A stretch of 64,000 nucleotides of DNA, from NCBI GenBank assembly GCA_965652025.1, contig CBFGTM010000005.1, forward strand, positions 27,787 to 91,786, read 5' to 3'. How positions within the stretch are numbered: the stretch's first letter is position 1; every line of letters starts with the position of its first letter. The translations under genes and the position numbers were made by a program. The DNA is from CAVVWJ01 sp965652025. GTDB lineage: Bacteria; Gemmatimonadota; Gemmatimonadetes; Gemmatimonadales; GWC2-71-9. The notes below the pieces were generated by a model. That model was given only the letters and a program-made list of their open reading frames with translations. It had not been told where the DNA came from and ran no database searches. Below, one piece after another: positions 1 to 8,363 of this stretch.

Positions 1-431
1 TCTGGAAGCAGAGGGAGACGACGCTTGAGAAAGATGGGACCCGAGTCGAGCCCTGCATCCATCCGATGTATGGTCAGGGCAACGGAGGATTCTCCGTTCA
101 GTATCGCCCAAGCAAATGGCGCATTCCCGCGATACCGCGGAAGATCACCTCCATGGGCGTTGAGAATACCATGCGGAAAGAGGGCCAACGTTTCTGGAGG
201 TAGTCGGGTAGGCCAGTTGACGCTTACCGCCACATCCGCATCGAGCCGCGTCGGATCCTCCGTCAGTTCACTACCTAGGTCGCGGGCACACGCGACCCAG
301 TGGTCACGCGTGAGGTCCGACTCTGCGTTCTCGGGTGCAATCGCAATGCCCACGATCCGGTGCCCCTGGTTGTGAAGCAGGCGAACCGTATCAAGCAGCA
401 CGGGGCCACGTCCGATGGCCGCGACGTTCAT
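1..431 (-). CDS. Sugar N-formyltransferase-like protein (partial, C-terminus outside window)
   Basis: The minus frame is open from an ATG at 431 to the window edge, giving the first 143 residues. The run LNAHGGDLPRYRG (residues 90-102) followed by MDAGLDSGPI (124-133) is the formyl-tetrahydrofolate transferase signature. Asn91, His93 and Asp129 have the spacing of the ArnA/Fmt catalytic triad (N-x-H, then 35 residues, D). The ATG overlaps the stop of the upstream aminotransferase gene as ATGA, so the two are probably translationally coupled. Pairing with a DegT aminotransferase and a sugar epimerase/dehydratase suggests N-formylation of an amino-sugar nucleotide for surface glycan, as in VioF, WbkC or ArnA. 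Methionyl-tRNA formyltransferase is less likely here because no def or sun gene is adjacent. The N-terminus lacks a clear classical Fmt start motif. The family is clear; the substrate is inference. Confidence 0.85.
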   Translation of the reverse strand, partial: MNVAAIGRGPVLLDTVRLLHNQGHRIVGIAIAPENAESDLTRDHWVACARDLGSELTEDPTRLDADVAVSVNWPTRLPPETLALFPHGILNAHGGDLPRYRGNAPFAWAILNGESSVALTIHRMDAGLDSGPIFLKRRLPLLP

Positions 432-1582
432 CGGCGATTTAACACTTCCTCCAGGAGTGCCGCCACCACTTTCCGCTGCTCGTCTGCGGTGATCCTGGAA
501 TGCATTGGGAGTGCTATCGCCCGAGCGGCCAGATCATCGGTCACCGGGAAGTCGCCGTTGGTATATCCTCCCTGCTTGGCCCAGAACCTTGTGAGCGGCA
601 CATGGTGGGTTCCGATTCCGACCTCGATTGAGCGGCCGCGAAGTCGGGATATGATCTGTGGCTGTTGGTCTGCCGCCACCCGGGGCAGCAGGACGACATA
701 TGCCTGGTATATGTGCGCTGACGGCTCGAGCGCCAGCGGCTTCCGTATTTCAGTCCCGTCCAGCAGGCGATCATATTCCTCGGCTACACGGCGCCTGTGG
801 CCGAGCAGCTCGGAGAGTCGCTGCATCTGGACCAGGCCCATGGCGGCTTGAAATTCAGTGAGTCGGTAGTTGAAACCGGGCGCGACGAACTCCGGGCTGG
901 AGGATAACGGATCGAGGCCATGGTTGCGCAGAGTTCGAACCCGACGAGCGAGCTCTGGCCGGCTGGTCGTCACTGCTCCTCCCTCTCCGGTCGTGATCAC
1001 TTTTCGAGGGTGGAAACTGAAACATCCCAGCACCCCCCAGGCTCCAGCTGGCCGGCCCTGAAGCCAAGCTCCCAAGGCGCAGGCCGCATCCTCGATGACG
1101 TAGGCATCATGACGCGTAGCCACGTCCAGAATTGCGGGCATATCCGCCATCCCGCCGAAAGCGTGCACCGGCAGGATGGCCTTTACCCGCCCGAGCGGCC
1201 GCAGTGCATCGGCGAGACGCTCAGGGTCCATGTTGAAGGTGCGCTCATCTATGTCGACGAACAGCGGTTGCGCACCACACAGCCCGACCGCATTGGCGGT
1301 CGCCGGCCAGGAATAGGTCGGAACGGCCACCACGTCGCCAGGACGGACGCCTAGAGCCAAGAGAGCGAGGTGCAATGCCGCCGTGCCGCTACTCACTACA
1401 ATCGCATCGGAGCTTCTCGCCGCGGCAGCAATTTGACCCTCGAAGGCCCGAACCCGCTCCCCCTGCACCAAGAATCCGGACTGCAGGACCTGTGATATTG
1501 CCTCCACCTCCTCGGCCCCAATCGAGGGAGAACCTAGGCGGATTAGGCTTTTGTCTCGCCCGCTGCCTGGGTCCGATACCAT
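428..1582 (-). CDS. DegT/DnrJ/EryC1 family PLP-dependent sugar aminotransferase
   Basis: A 384-residue fold-type I aminotransferase of the nucleotide-sugar family. Visible motifs are SSGTAALHLAL (residues 64-74, phosphate binding), the IEDAAC aspartate at 165 that contacts the PLP nitrogen, and SFHPRKVITTGEGG with Schiff-base Lys194. It would transfer an amino group from glutamate to a keto-sugar nucleotide in the cytoplasm. It overlaps the epimerase gene upstream by 40 bp, unusually long for this region, so the real start may be further in, close to the IRLGSPSIGAEE block where family homology normally begins. Its stop overlaps the start of the formyltransferase. Together the three genes fit keto-sugar formation, amination and N-formylation. 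Confidence 0.93.
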   Translation of the reverse strand: MVSDPGSGRDKSLIRLGSPSIGAEEVEAISQVLQSGFLVQGERVRAFEGQIAAAARSSDAIVVSSGTAALHLALLALGVRPGDVVAVPTYSWPATANAVGLCGAQPLFVDIDERTFNMDPERLADALRPLGRVKAILPVHAFGGMADMPAILDVATRHDAYVIEDAACALGAWLQGRPAGAWGVLGCFSFHPRKVITTGEGGAVTTSRPELARRVRTLRNHGLDPLSSSPEFVAPGFNYRLTEFQAAMGLVQMQRLSELLGHRRRVAEEYDRLLDGTEIRKPLALEPSAHIYQAYVVLLPRVAADQQPQIISRLRGRSIEVGIGTHHVPLTRFWAKQGGYTNGDFPVTDDLAARAIALPMHSRITADEQRKVVAALLEEVLNRR

Positions 1583-2514
1583 TGGATCGTCCGTTGAAGG
1601 CCGTCTTCCAGGTCGACCTGCGGCTCATACCCGAGCAGTCGTCGAGCCTTCTCAATGTTGGGAATCCGCAACTCCACGTCCGTCTGGTCCCACGGTATGA
1701 ATGACATTTTTGACCGGGAACCGGAGAGGCGCACAATTTGCATTGCCAAGTTGTAGATGGTCACGACGCTGCGCGGATTTCCGATGTTGAATGCCTGACC
1801 AATCGCCTCGTCCCGTTCGAGGCAGGCCAAGAGCCCGGTGGCCATGTCATCCACGTAGCACCATGCTCGAATTTGACTTCCGTCGTTGTGAATCGTGATG
1901 TCCTCACCGCGGAGCGCCTGGACGATAAAGCGGTGAATTGCCCCCTCGCCGATCTGGCCTGGACCATAGATGTTGAACGGTCGAACCGAGACGGCGGGTA
2001 TGCGGAATTGCTTGTGGTAGTTGTGAGCGAGGTGCTCAGTCGCGAGCTTACTGACCGCATAGGTCCAGCGAGCTTCACCGACAGCTCCGAGGCTGGTCAG
2101 ATCGGCTTCCCGCACGTTGTACGCGTAGGCCCCGAACACCTCGCTGGTAGAGAAGTCCACGAATCGCTCGAGACGCGGCTGTCGGCGGGCAGCCTCCAGC
2201 ATGTTATACGTGCCCAGGATCGCCACCTTCATGGTGTCGACGGGCATCCGAAGCACCGTATCCACTCCGGCGATCGCCGCCAGGTGAACAATGATCTCGC
2301 AGCCTTCTGCGGCGGCGTGGGCTGCGTCCGGATCGGTGACGTCCCCGCAGATGATCTTCACGTTGGGATGATCTGAGAGACGGGTATGACGCAGCGCGTT
2401 GCGGTGGTAATTGTCCAGGATGACGATCTCGTTCTGATCCACTAAGCGCCCCGCCAGCGTCGTCCCGATGAAGCCCGCGCCTCCTGTGAGAAGGATCTTT
2501 TTGCCTTGAATCAC
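1543..2514 (-). CDS. NAD-dependent sugar epimerase/dehydratase (extended SDR)
   Basis: Extended short-chain dehydrogenase/reductase acting on nucleotide sugars. It has the Rossmann motif LLTGGAGFIGTTLAG near the N-terminus, FSTSEVFG carrying the catalytic Ser/Thr, and YAVSKLATEHL with the Tyr-x3-Lys pair. An ATG exists at 2529, but the codons after it spell GCAGGAGGG, a strong Shine-Dalgarno just upstream of a GTG at 2514, so I place the start there (323 residues). It is first of three minus-strand genes with the aminotransferase and formyltransferase and probably supplies their keto-sugar substrate. UDP-glucose 4-epimerase, GDP-mannose dehydratase and dTDP-glucose dehydratase subfamilies cannot be separated by eye. 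Confidence 0.9.
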   Translation of the reverse strand: MIQGKKILLTGGAGFIGTTLAGRLVDQNEIVILDNYHRNALRHTRLSDHPNVKIICGDVTDPDAAHAAAEGCEIIVHLAAIAGVDTVLRMPVDTMKVAILGTYNMLEAARRQPRLERFVDFSTSEVFGAYAYNVREADLTSLGAVGEARWTYAVSKLATEHLAHNYHKQFRIPAVSVRPFNIYGPGQIGEGAIHRFIVQALRGEDITIHNDGSQIRAWCYVDDMATGLLACLERDEAIGQAFNIGNPRSVVTIYNLAMQIVRLSGSRSKMSFIPWDQTDVELRIPNIEKARRLLGYEPQVDLEDGLQRTIQWYRTQAAGETKA

Positions 2515-2603
2515 TGACCCTCCTGCCACTGGGGAGCCGCGTTGTTGACTCGGGAAGACTTACCACCAAGCTGTGATGCGAGAATATCGGAGGTGGTGCA
2601 AAG

Positions 2604-4217
2604 ATGATGCCCAGCTTGGAACAGGCAAGGTCATGGCCCACCAGATCGCGGGGGGACGCCAAGCAGACCCGGGCTGCCTTCGGTCGGGCGGCGATCCTGG
2701 CAATTGGGATCGCGTTGACGGCGATCATCTATCTGCCATTTGCCGCCAGGCCCTTCGATGTGCTGGACTTCGGGGAATTTCTACCCCTGATCCGCAGCAA
2801 TCCAACATTCCTCACTCAGCTAAAAGCGCTACTCCGCTACTATGTCGAGGATCAGGGCCGGCTTAACGTGATACCGTATTTCTTTATTGTCACCAAGTGG
2901 TTCTTCTTCGGGTGGCACGTCCCCCTGTGGCAGACTGCGCGCTTCATCGAAATGTGGCTGATCGTCGCCGGCGTCTACGTCGTGCTTCGAGATCTCGGTA
3001 TCGCACGTTTTGGCGCTCTATGCGGTGCCGCACTGTTTGTCGTCGCCCCTCCCGCCATGGCCGTTTGGGTAAGGCTGACCGTCGCCGAGCCCTTCGGGAC
3101 CCTCCTGCTTCTCCTGGCGACACATCTGGCGACCGGATATCAGGAAGACGAACGCTGGCGCTTGCGGGCCGGTGCTATCGTTCTCCTACTTCTGGCAATT
3201 GCATTCACCAAGGAGATGCTGCTTGCCACCACGCCTTTCGTGCTCGCGGTGGCGTGCACCCGCAGCCCCGACGGACGTTTCGAGCCGCTCAGAGCCAGTC
3301 ACCGCAATCGCTACCTAGTTGGTCTTGCCGGCTCGGTCCTGTCGGTGGCGGCGATGGCCATCGTGTGGGTGGCACTCCATGCGAAAGCAGATTCCCTTGC
3401 AAGGCAATATGGTACGGTCGCGGTTTCAATTGACAATTTTCTCGCCCCGCTCCTTCTGTTCCTGCTTCCGGGATATTCCCTCGGATTTCCCGCTTTTCCT
3501 CGGGCCTTGATCATTGCTGACGAGGTGTTTCTGGCCATCCTCGCGGGCGGCTGGTGGCTCGCATTCAGAAACGCAGTCGACAAATCGGAGATGCGGAGGC
3601 GCCTGGCAATACCGCTCCTCCTCCTACTCCCGGCCGCATTGGTGTATGTGCCATGGCATGTTGAAGTCGCCTATGGTTTGCCTTTCCTTCTCGCCCCGGC
3701 TTTCCTACTCGGGTACGCACTGACGTCGATTCAAGGTTTCTACAAGCGCCGCGTCGTCCTCATCGGAGCCCTCACACTTCTTATCCTGGTATCGTGCGCG
3801 ATTAGCGCGCACCACTTCGCCCGGCGCGCCCTCGCCTTGCAGCGGGTTAACGCTGCAGTCGCAGCTAGAATCGCAGCATCCACTGCACAGGACTCGACTC
3901 TCGTTACCATGGCCACTCCGCCGAAGCTGGCCTGGATTGGCCCTGGGCCGACATTAGCTCGCTACGTGCTGGCGACGACCGGGCACCCGGTCGTAAGCCC
4001 CGTGCGAGACATCTCCTGCGCCGAGCTCGAGCCTGCCCTGCAGGCGAGCTCGAGGCTGCTCATCGTAAGCTACCATTTTCGCTGTGGCAGCCTCTCCCAT
4101 CCAGATGTGATCCTTCGTCGCTACTTCCGATATCTTGACCTTTCAACCTTGGCACTCAGCGTCGACTCTGTTCGGGCTGACTTGTTGTTCCACAATCTGC
4201 GGGGTGGGTTGCCCTGA
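2604..4217 (+). CDS. Polytopic membrane protein, possible GT-C glycosyltransferase (function unknown)
   Basis: A 537-residue protein with about ten hydrophobic segments, starting with one near residues 28-48, and a non-membrane C-terminal tail of about 130 residues. The length, the acidic first periplasmic loop (FDVLDFGEFLPLI) and the C-terminal soluble domain recall GT-C type lipid-linked sugar transferases, but I recognise no diagnostic motif. GGAGG lies 10 nt before the start ATG, and a second ATG follows immediately. It is divergent from the sugar-nucleotide operon on its left and converges with the next membrane-protein gene; the two coding regions overlap by 62 bp at their 3' ends. The assignment to glycan assembly comes mainly from context. 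Confidence 0.7.
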   Translation: MMPSLEQARSWPTRSRGDAKQTRAAFGRAAILAIGIALTAIIYLPFAARPFDVLDFGEFLPLIRSNPTFLTQLKALLRYYVEDQGRLNVIPYFFIVTKWFFFGWHVPLWQTARFIEMWLIVAGVYVVLRDLGIARFGALCGAALFVVAPPAMAVWVRLTVAEPFGTLLLLLATHLATGYQEDERWRLRAGAIVLLLLAIAFTKEMLLATTPFVLAVACTRSPDGRFEPLRASHRNRYLVGLAGSVLSVAAMAIVWVALHAKADSLARQYGTVAVSIDNFLAPLLLFLLPGYSLGFPAFPRALIIADEVFLAILAGGWWLAFRNAVDKSEMRRRLAIPLLLLLPAALVYVPWHVEVAYGLPFLLAPAFLLGYALTSIQGFYKRRVVLIGALTLLILVSCAISAHHFARRALALQRVNAAVAARIAASTAQDSTLVTMATPPKLAWIGPGPTLARYVLATTGHPVVSPVRDISCAELEPALQASSRLLIVSYHFRCGSLSHPDVILRRYFRYLDLSTLALSVDSVRADLLFHNLRGGLP

Positions 4218-6060
4218 ACACCTCGAACGGAGGGACTGGCGTAAGCTTCTCGTACTGACTCCGCACAGTGCCGGCGATCCGAACCGAGGCGGGAGTATTG
4301 TACTTATCCGTGGGATCGTAAAGCACAAGCTTAGGTGGGCGACAGCGGAGCACTTGTAGCACTGAGTCGAGGTCGGCGGCGGATCTGATCCCGACTGCTG
4401 TATTGTAAAACCTGAACGGATTGGTCCGGCGGCCGAGAAAATACAACTCAGCGTTGTTTGGAAGCGCAAAGATCGTGTCGCCCAGCTGAGTCTCGCGGTC
4501 GATCAGGCCCACAAGTGACTGGTAGAGCTGGGCATCGGCGGCGTCGACGTATATCCCCGCTACAGAGGAAGGAAAGGGTGTAACGGGAAAGCGCCGTTCG
4601 CCCGCCACCCCGCCCTGAAGGTTGAGCGTCAGTGGCATTGCTGCCTGATAGTACAGTGCCACGCCGGCGATCGCGGCTGAGAGAGCCGCTACCAGTCCTC
4701 TGATGGCTGCGCGTGACTCGGCCGTTAGAAGCAAGACGGCGGCTAAGCTCAGTCCAACGGTATAAAACAGGTAAATCGGCACCTGGTAGTGCAGCGACAC
4801 GAGGGCGTAGAACGTGGCAATGACCGGCAAAGGATGAATGCTCGAGCGGCTGCCGCGAACCAGGGCGCGGAACAGGAGTAGGCCCAGCAGCGCTGAAATC
4901 AGGAGCAAGGAGGTGTACAGGCCGGCATTGAGGAGTCTGTCCACCTCACCGGAATGAAAGCCACGCCAGGCCAGGATTCCGATCATGAGGTATCCCGGCC
5001 TCTTCATGAATTCCAGCCGAGGAAGGGCTAGAGCGGCGCCAAAGGTATCCTGGACCCAGCTCCCCATGGCTCCATGCGCGAGGTGGTAAGCGAAGAGCGG
5101 AAGGCCCGAGATCAGCCCACCGAGCGCGAGCTTGCCCAGGGTGGTGACTACCTCCCGGTTGGACCGGTTCGTCCGTCGCCACGCGCAAGCCAGAACTGCA
5201 AGGGGCCAGACGCCGAAGAGAACCCAGCCGAATGGGTCGGTGGCACGCAGGATGTACCCCATGAGCACGAGGGCAATGAGAGCCAGGATTGCCCACGCCA
5301 ATACTGGACGGTCTCGGCCGACACTCCCGGGCTTCTCCAGAACCAGGAAGACCAGCACCCCAGCGGCGAGGAAGACGCCCGAAAGCTGGCGGAACAGGAA
5401 GGCAGTGCCAAGCAAGATCCCAGTTACGACATCTCGCGACGCAAGTCCTACCCGGCTCCACGAAAGCCAGGCAATCGTCACGACTGCCAGGAACAAGATG
5501 TACCAGTTTGCAGTTGGGTTCAGAAACTGAACGAAACCCAGCGACGTGAGTGCCAGAGCGCTCACGATGGCTGTAGTAAATCCCCGATTCCGAAGAATCA
5601 GGAACATGAGTCCTGCTTGAATGACGGTCAGCATCGCCAGCGGATACCGCATGCTGACTATCCGGACGCCAAAGAGCGAGAAGGCAGCCGCATTCGCGAG
5701 GTTGACATAGCCGGGATAGAGGTCCTGAACGTCTCGATGGAGCACCTGACCCAGCAGGATGCGCTCGGCAACGTGGGCGTAGAGCCCCTCATCGGCCGGC
5801 GCCCAAAAGCGATTGTGATAGATGATCATGACGATGGTGCTGATCAGCACCACCAGAATGAGAGCGGCCCCGGACCGCAGATCCCAGGGGCCGGAGCTCC
5901 ATCCGGAGTTGTCGCAGCTACCGCCGAGACGGGGGTTTTTTTGGCTCAGCTGTCGCTGGCGGGGAGTCGGAGCCGCCCGACTCTTCTGGGGTCGGAGTTT
6001 CAACTCGGCTCTCGGGTGGCTCCGGTAGGGTAAGGGTACTCTGGCCCCGGGAATCGACAC
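4156..6060 (-). CDS. GT-C fold (PMT/ArnT-like) membrane glycosyltransferase, start uncertain
   Basis: An open frame of up to 634 residues. The convincing part begins around residue 62 with a transmembrane helix, followed by FWAPADEGLYAHVAERIL. The Asp-Glu pair in the first extracytoplasmic loop is typical of GT-C enzymes that use lipid-phosphate sugars. About ten further membrane segments and a soluble C-terminal domain follow. The first 47 codons overlap the end of the upstream gene and look like non-coding read-through; no good ATG lies between there and the first helix. A CTG at 5880 or GTG at 5853 are possible starts. It probably moves a sugar onto an envelope acceptor. As the last gene of the Tad run it could modify pilin, which is speculation. 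Confidence 0.75.
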   Translation of the reverse strand: MSIPGARVPLPYRSHPRAELKLRPQKSRAAPTPRQRQLSQKNPRLGGSCDNSGWSSGPWDLRSGAALILVVLISTIVMIIYHNRFWAPADEGLYAHVAERILLGQVLHRDVQDLYPGYVNLANAAAFSLFGVRIVSMRYPLAMLTVIQAGLMFLILRNRGFTTAIVSALALTSLGFVQFLNPTANWYILFLAVVTIAWLSWSRVGLASRDVVTGILLGTAFLFRQLSGVFLAAGVLVFLVLEKPGSVGRDRPVLAWAILALIALVLMGYILRATDPFGWVLFGVWPLAVLACAWRRTNRSNREVVTTLGKLALGGLISGLPLFAYHLAHGAMGSWVQDTFGAALALPRLEFMKRPGYLMIGILAWRGFHSGEVDRLLNAGLYTSLLLISALLGLLLFRALVRGSRSSIHPLPVIATFYALVSLHYQVPIYLFYTVGLSLAAVLLLTAESRAAIRGLVAALSAAIAGVALYYQAAMPLTLNLQGGVAGERRFPVTPFPSSVAGIYVDAADAQLYQSLVGLIDRETQLGDTIFALPNNAELYFLGRRTNPFRFYNTAVGIRSAADLDSVLQVLRCRPPKLVLYDPTDKYNTPASVRIAGTVRSQYEKLTPVPPFEVFRATHPADCGTTSQPEQSRR

Positions 6061-6637
6061 CCATGCCGACCTTGGCGTCCCCGGATCTATCGGCGAAGAC
6101 CAGAGTGGAGGAGCCGCCTCGTACCAGACTCAGAACCGTTCGGGTGGTCCCGTTCTCATCGGCAAGCAGCAGGCTGACCGTCTGGTCCGGCAGCAGACCC
6201 AACACGGCACGAGAGCGCCCGGCGGAATCCCGGATGGTGATTCCCGATGCTCCATCAGGCAGCGAGGCCAGGCTCAAGCCGGCCTTGCTGCCGGGTGAGT
6301 GGAGGCTCAGGCGCATGGCTCCATTCTGCGAAGCCCCCCAGGTACCGCGTATCGCTCCGTTGGCGTCACGCAGCAGGAACTGTTTCGCCTCGACGACCTC
6401 GGCCACGGTGCCGGGCAAACCGTGGTTGGCGGACACGATCACCAGCGCGGTGGCCAGCCCCAGCAGTAACGCCCCGGTAACGACGGTTCCCATCCAGAGG
6501 CGCCGCAGCCGGCGATTCTCCCGGGCCTGTTCCTCAATGCGAACCGTCAGGCCCCGCTCCAGCTCGTGCATCTGCCGCCGGACCGGATCTGGAGGCACCT
6601 CTGGCTTGAACGGATCGCCCTGCTTAATGCCGGTCAT
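5918..6637 (-). CDS. Membrane-anchored protein with N-terminal charged helix and repetitive beta-rich periplasmic region (unknown)
   Basis: A 239-residue protein of no family I recognise. Residues 1-45 are a charged, probably coiled-coil segment rich in Glu and Arg. A single transmembrane helix follows (GTVVTGALLLGLATALVIV). After it comes a region of short repeating units such as FLLRDANGAIRGTWG, ITIRDSAGRSRAVLG and LLLADENGTTRTVLS, each a beta-hairpin-like block of about 24-26 residues. The C-terminus is rich in Pro, Glu and Ser. The frame is open to 6763, but the ATG at 6637 overlaps the AAA+ ATPase stop as ATGA, which indicates coupling and fixes the likely start. The context suggests an accessory of the Tad machine or of its ATPase. 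Confidence 0.8.
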   Translation of the reverse strand: MTGIKQGDPFKPEVPPDPVRRQMHELERGLTVRIEEQARENRRLRRLWMGTVVTGALLLGLATALVIVSANHGLPGTVAEVVEAKQFLLRDANGAIRGTWGASQNGAMRLSLHSPGSKAGLSLASLPDGASGITIRDSAGRSRAVLGLLPDQTVSLLLADENGTTRTVLSLVRGGSSTLVFADRSGDAKVGMGVDSRGQSTLTLPEPPESRVETPTPEESGGSDSPPATAEPKKPPSRR

Positions 6638-7968
6638 GCCGCGCCACTCACCAGGAAGTATGATCGACAGGCACCTTCCAGCAGATCCTGACTCAGCTGC
6701 GGTCTGGTCTCCCGGTACTTGGCGATGTCCTCGACATGAGAGATGAGATCGCGTGGATGGCACCCGCGAGGAGGTATCCCAAGCTTGTCGTAGAACTCGC
6801 TAAAGACGTACGCCACCGCCTCGGACTGGTAGGTCAGCCCCTCCGCCGCGCACTGCGCGCGGAAGATCTGCTCGTACTGCTCCCGGGTCGGATCGGTGAC
6901 CGGAATCTTGTAGTGGATTCGGCGCAGGAAGGCTTCCTCCACCAGCTCAGCAGGGTCGAGGTTGGTCGCAAAAATCAGCAGACAGTCGAACGGAACGGGG
7001 AACTTGCCCCCGGTATGCAGCGTCAGGTAATCGAGCCTCTTTTCCAGAGGTACGATCCATCGATTCAGGAGGTCGCGGGGTGGAACTCTCTGCCGCCCAA
7101 AATCGTCTACGATCAAGACGCCGCCATTCGCCTTTACCTGGAATGGGGCCTGATACAACTTCGTGAACGGATCGTAGCGCAAGTCGAGCTGGTCCAGAGT
7201 GAGCTCACCGCCGGTGAGCACCACCGGCCGCCGGATCCTGACGTAGCGCCGATCATAGCTGGGCCCGCTCTTCCATAGCGACTCTATCCCGACAACTTGC
7301 TCCTCCGTCTCGATCTCCTGGTGGTGGACCGGGTCGTAGATCAGCATGATCTGCCCATCCACATCCACCGCAAACGGCAAGTACAGCTCCCCACCCAGCA
7401 AGTCGGAGATTGCCTCAGCAATGGCCGTCTTGCCATTTCCTGGATGGCCGTACAAGAATATCGATTTGGAGGAGTTGACCGCCGGCCCCAAGATGTCGAA
7501 GATGGCTTCGTCCAGGACCAGGTGGCTGAATCCCGCGCGAAGAGACTCCTGGGTAACCTGCGCCAGTTTGATCGACTGAGCATGGATCCAGCGATCGTAC
7601 TGCACCAAAGGCACCGGTGCTGGGCCAACGTACTGGCTGGCCTCCAGGGCCTCCCTGGCGCGGTCCCGCCCCTCGTTGACCAGATCGAAGAGGTAACTAC
7701 CCCGATGAGGCGCGGTTGTGCCGCGAACCTCAATGAACCTGCGCTGCTGGAGAGTCAGCAGCTCCTCATCGACCAGTGGAAACGGTAGTCGGACAAAATC
7801 GGCCAGGTACTGGCCGGTCCGGGAGCCCTGGACATACAGCACCTTGAGCAGCAGATCGCGAACCGCATCGGCCGAGAGGCCGGTATCAGCCAGCTTCTCC
7901 GGACTAGGCGGAATGGCCAGCGACTCGGCAAGATGCGGCTCGTGAGATATCAATGGCGTGGCGCTCAC
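6634..7968 (-). CDS. AAA+ ATPase in Tad pilus operon tail
   Basis: A 444-residue protein with an N-terminal helical domain (about residues 1-140) and a AAA+ module. Walker A is GHPGNGKT, Walker B is GVLIVDDFG (Asp-Asp rather than Asp-Glu), sensor 1 is LLIFATNLDP, and EEAFLRRIHYKI carries the arginine-finger region. It resembles MoxR-like or other remodelling ATPases rather than a pilus secretion ATPase. The start is GTG at 7968, overlapping the DUF192 stop as GTGA; its own stop overlaps the next gene as ATGA. This coupling to DUF192 and to a single-pass membrane protein suggests the three act together, perhaps in assembly or quality control of the pilus. The client is unknown. Confidence 0.88.
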   Translation of the reverse strand: MSATPLISHEPHLAESLAIPPSPEKLADTGLSADAVRDLLLKVLYVQGSRTGQYLADFVRLPFPLVDEELLTLQQRRFIEVRGTTAPHRGSYLFDLVNEGRDRAREALEASQYVGPAPVPLVQYDRWIHAQSIKLAQVTQESLRAGFSHLVLDEAIFDILGPAVNSSKSIFLYGHPGNGKTAIAEAISDLLGGELYLPFAVDVDGQIMLIYDPVHHQEIETEEQVVGIESLWKSGPSYDRRYVRIRRPVVLTGGELTLDQLDLRYDPFTKLYQAPFQVKANGGVLIVDDFGRQRVPPRDLLNRWIVPLEKRLDYLTLHTGGKFPVPFDCLLIFATNLDPAELVEEAFLRRIHYKIPVTDPTREQYEQIFRAQCAAEGLTYQSEAVAYVFSEFYDKLGIPPRGCHPRDLISHVEDIAKYRETRPQLSQDLLEGACRSYFLVSGAA

Positions 7969-8363
7969 GAGGCCGCTTCCAGGCTTGACGGTGGCGGAGC
8001 GGTTCTTGAAGGGGCGGTCCAGACCAGGACGTCGCCTAATCTGGTGCCCGATTCAGCCAGTGCGCCGCTCGGGAGCTCCAGTGCGTGAGCGGCATTCCGG
8101 TGCCAGCGGGTTCGGGATCCTGGCGGCAGGGAAGGGTAGAGGGCTATCACTGTGCCTCCCTGGTCCAAGAATGCCACGTCAAGCGGGAACCGCATGCCAT
8201 ACATGTGCACCGAGGCGCAAGGCGTCAGTAAGAGACCCTCTCCTGGCCCCGGCTCCGGTCGAGCCAGCATCCCCCTCAGCCGTGGCAGCCAGCGGTCCGC
8301 GATGCGGATCCGGGATCCTAGCTCCTGTTGAGCCCGGGTATTGACCACTCGAACCAGCCGCAT
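7965..8363 (-). CDS. DUF192 family protein
   Basis: A 132-residue protein matching the DUF192 (COG1430) fold. Family landmarks are RWLPRLRGMLARP, then HMYGMRFPLDVAFLD in the middle and LELPSGALAESGTRLGD near the C-terminus. The family is small, usually periplasmic or archaeal/bacterial cytosolic, and has no established biochemical role. No signal peptide is visible here. The start ATG overlaps the tadC stop by one base (TGATG), and the stop overlaps the ATPase start. DUF192 genes are seen beside Tad/type II secretion F genes in other genomes as far as I recall, so the linkage is probably functional. Confidence 0.9.
   Translation of the reverse strand: MRLVRVVNTRAQQELGSRIRIADRWLPRLRGMLARPEPGPGEGLLLTPCASVHMYGMRFPLDVAFLDQGGTVIALYPSLPPGSRTRWHRNAAHALELPSGALAESGTRLGDVLVWTAPSRTAPPPSSLEAAS

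Noticed and set aside
5074..6033. A 319-codon plus-strand frame
   Set aside because: Opposes the GT-C gene and the repeat membrane protein; hydrophilic shadow of hydrophobic coding sequence.
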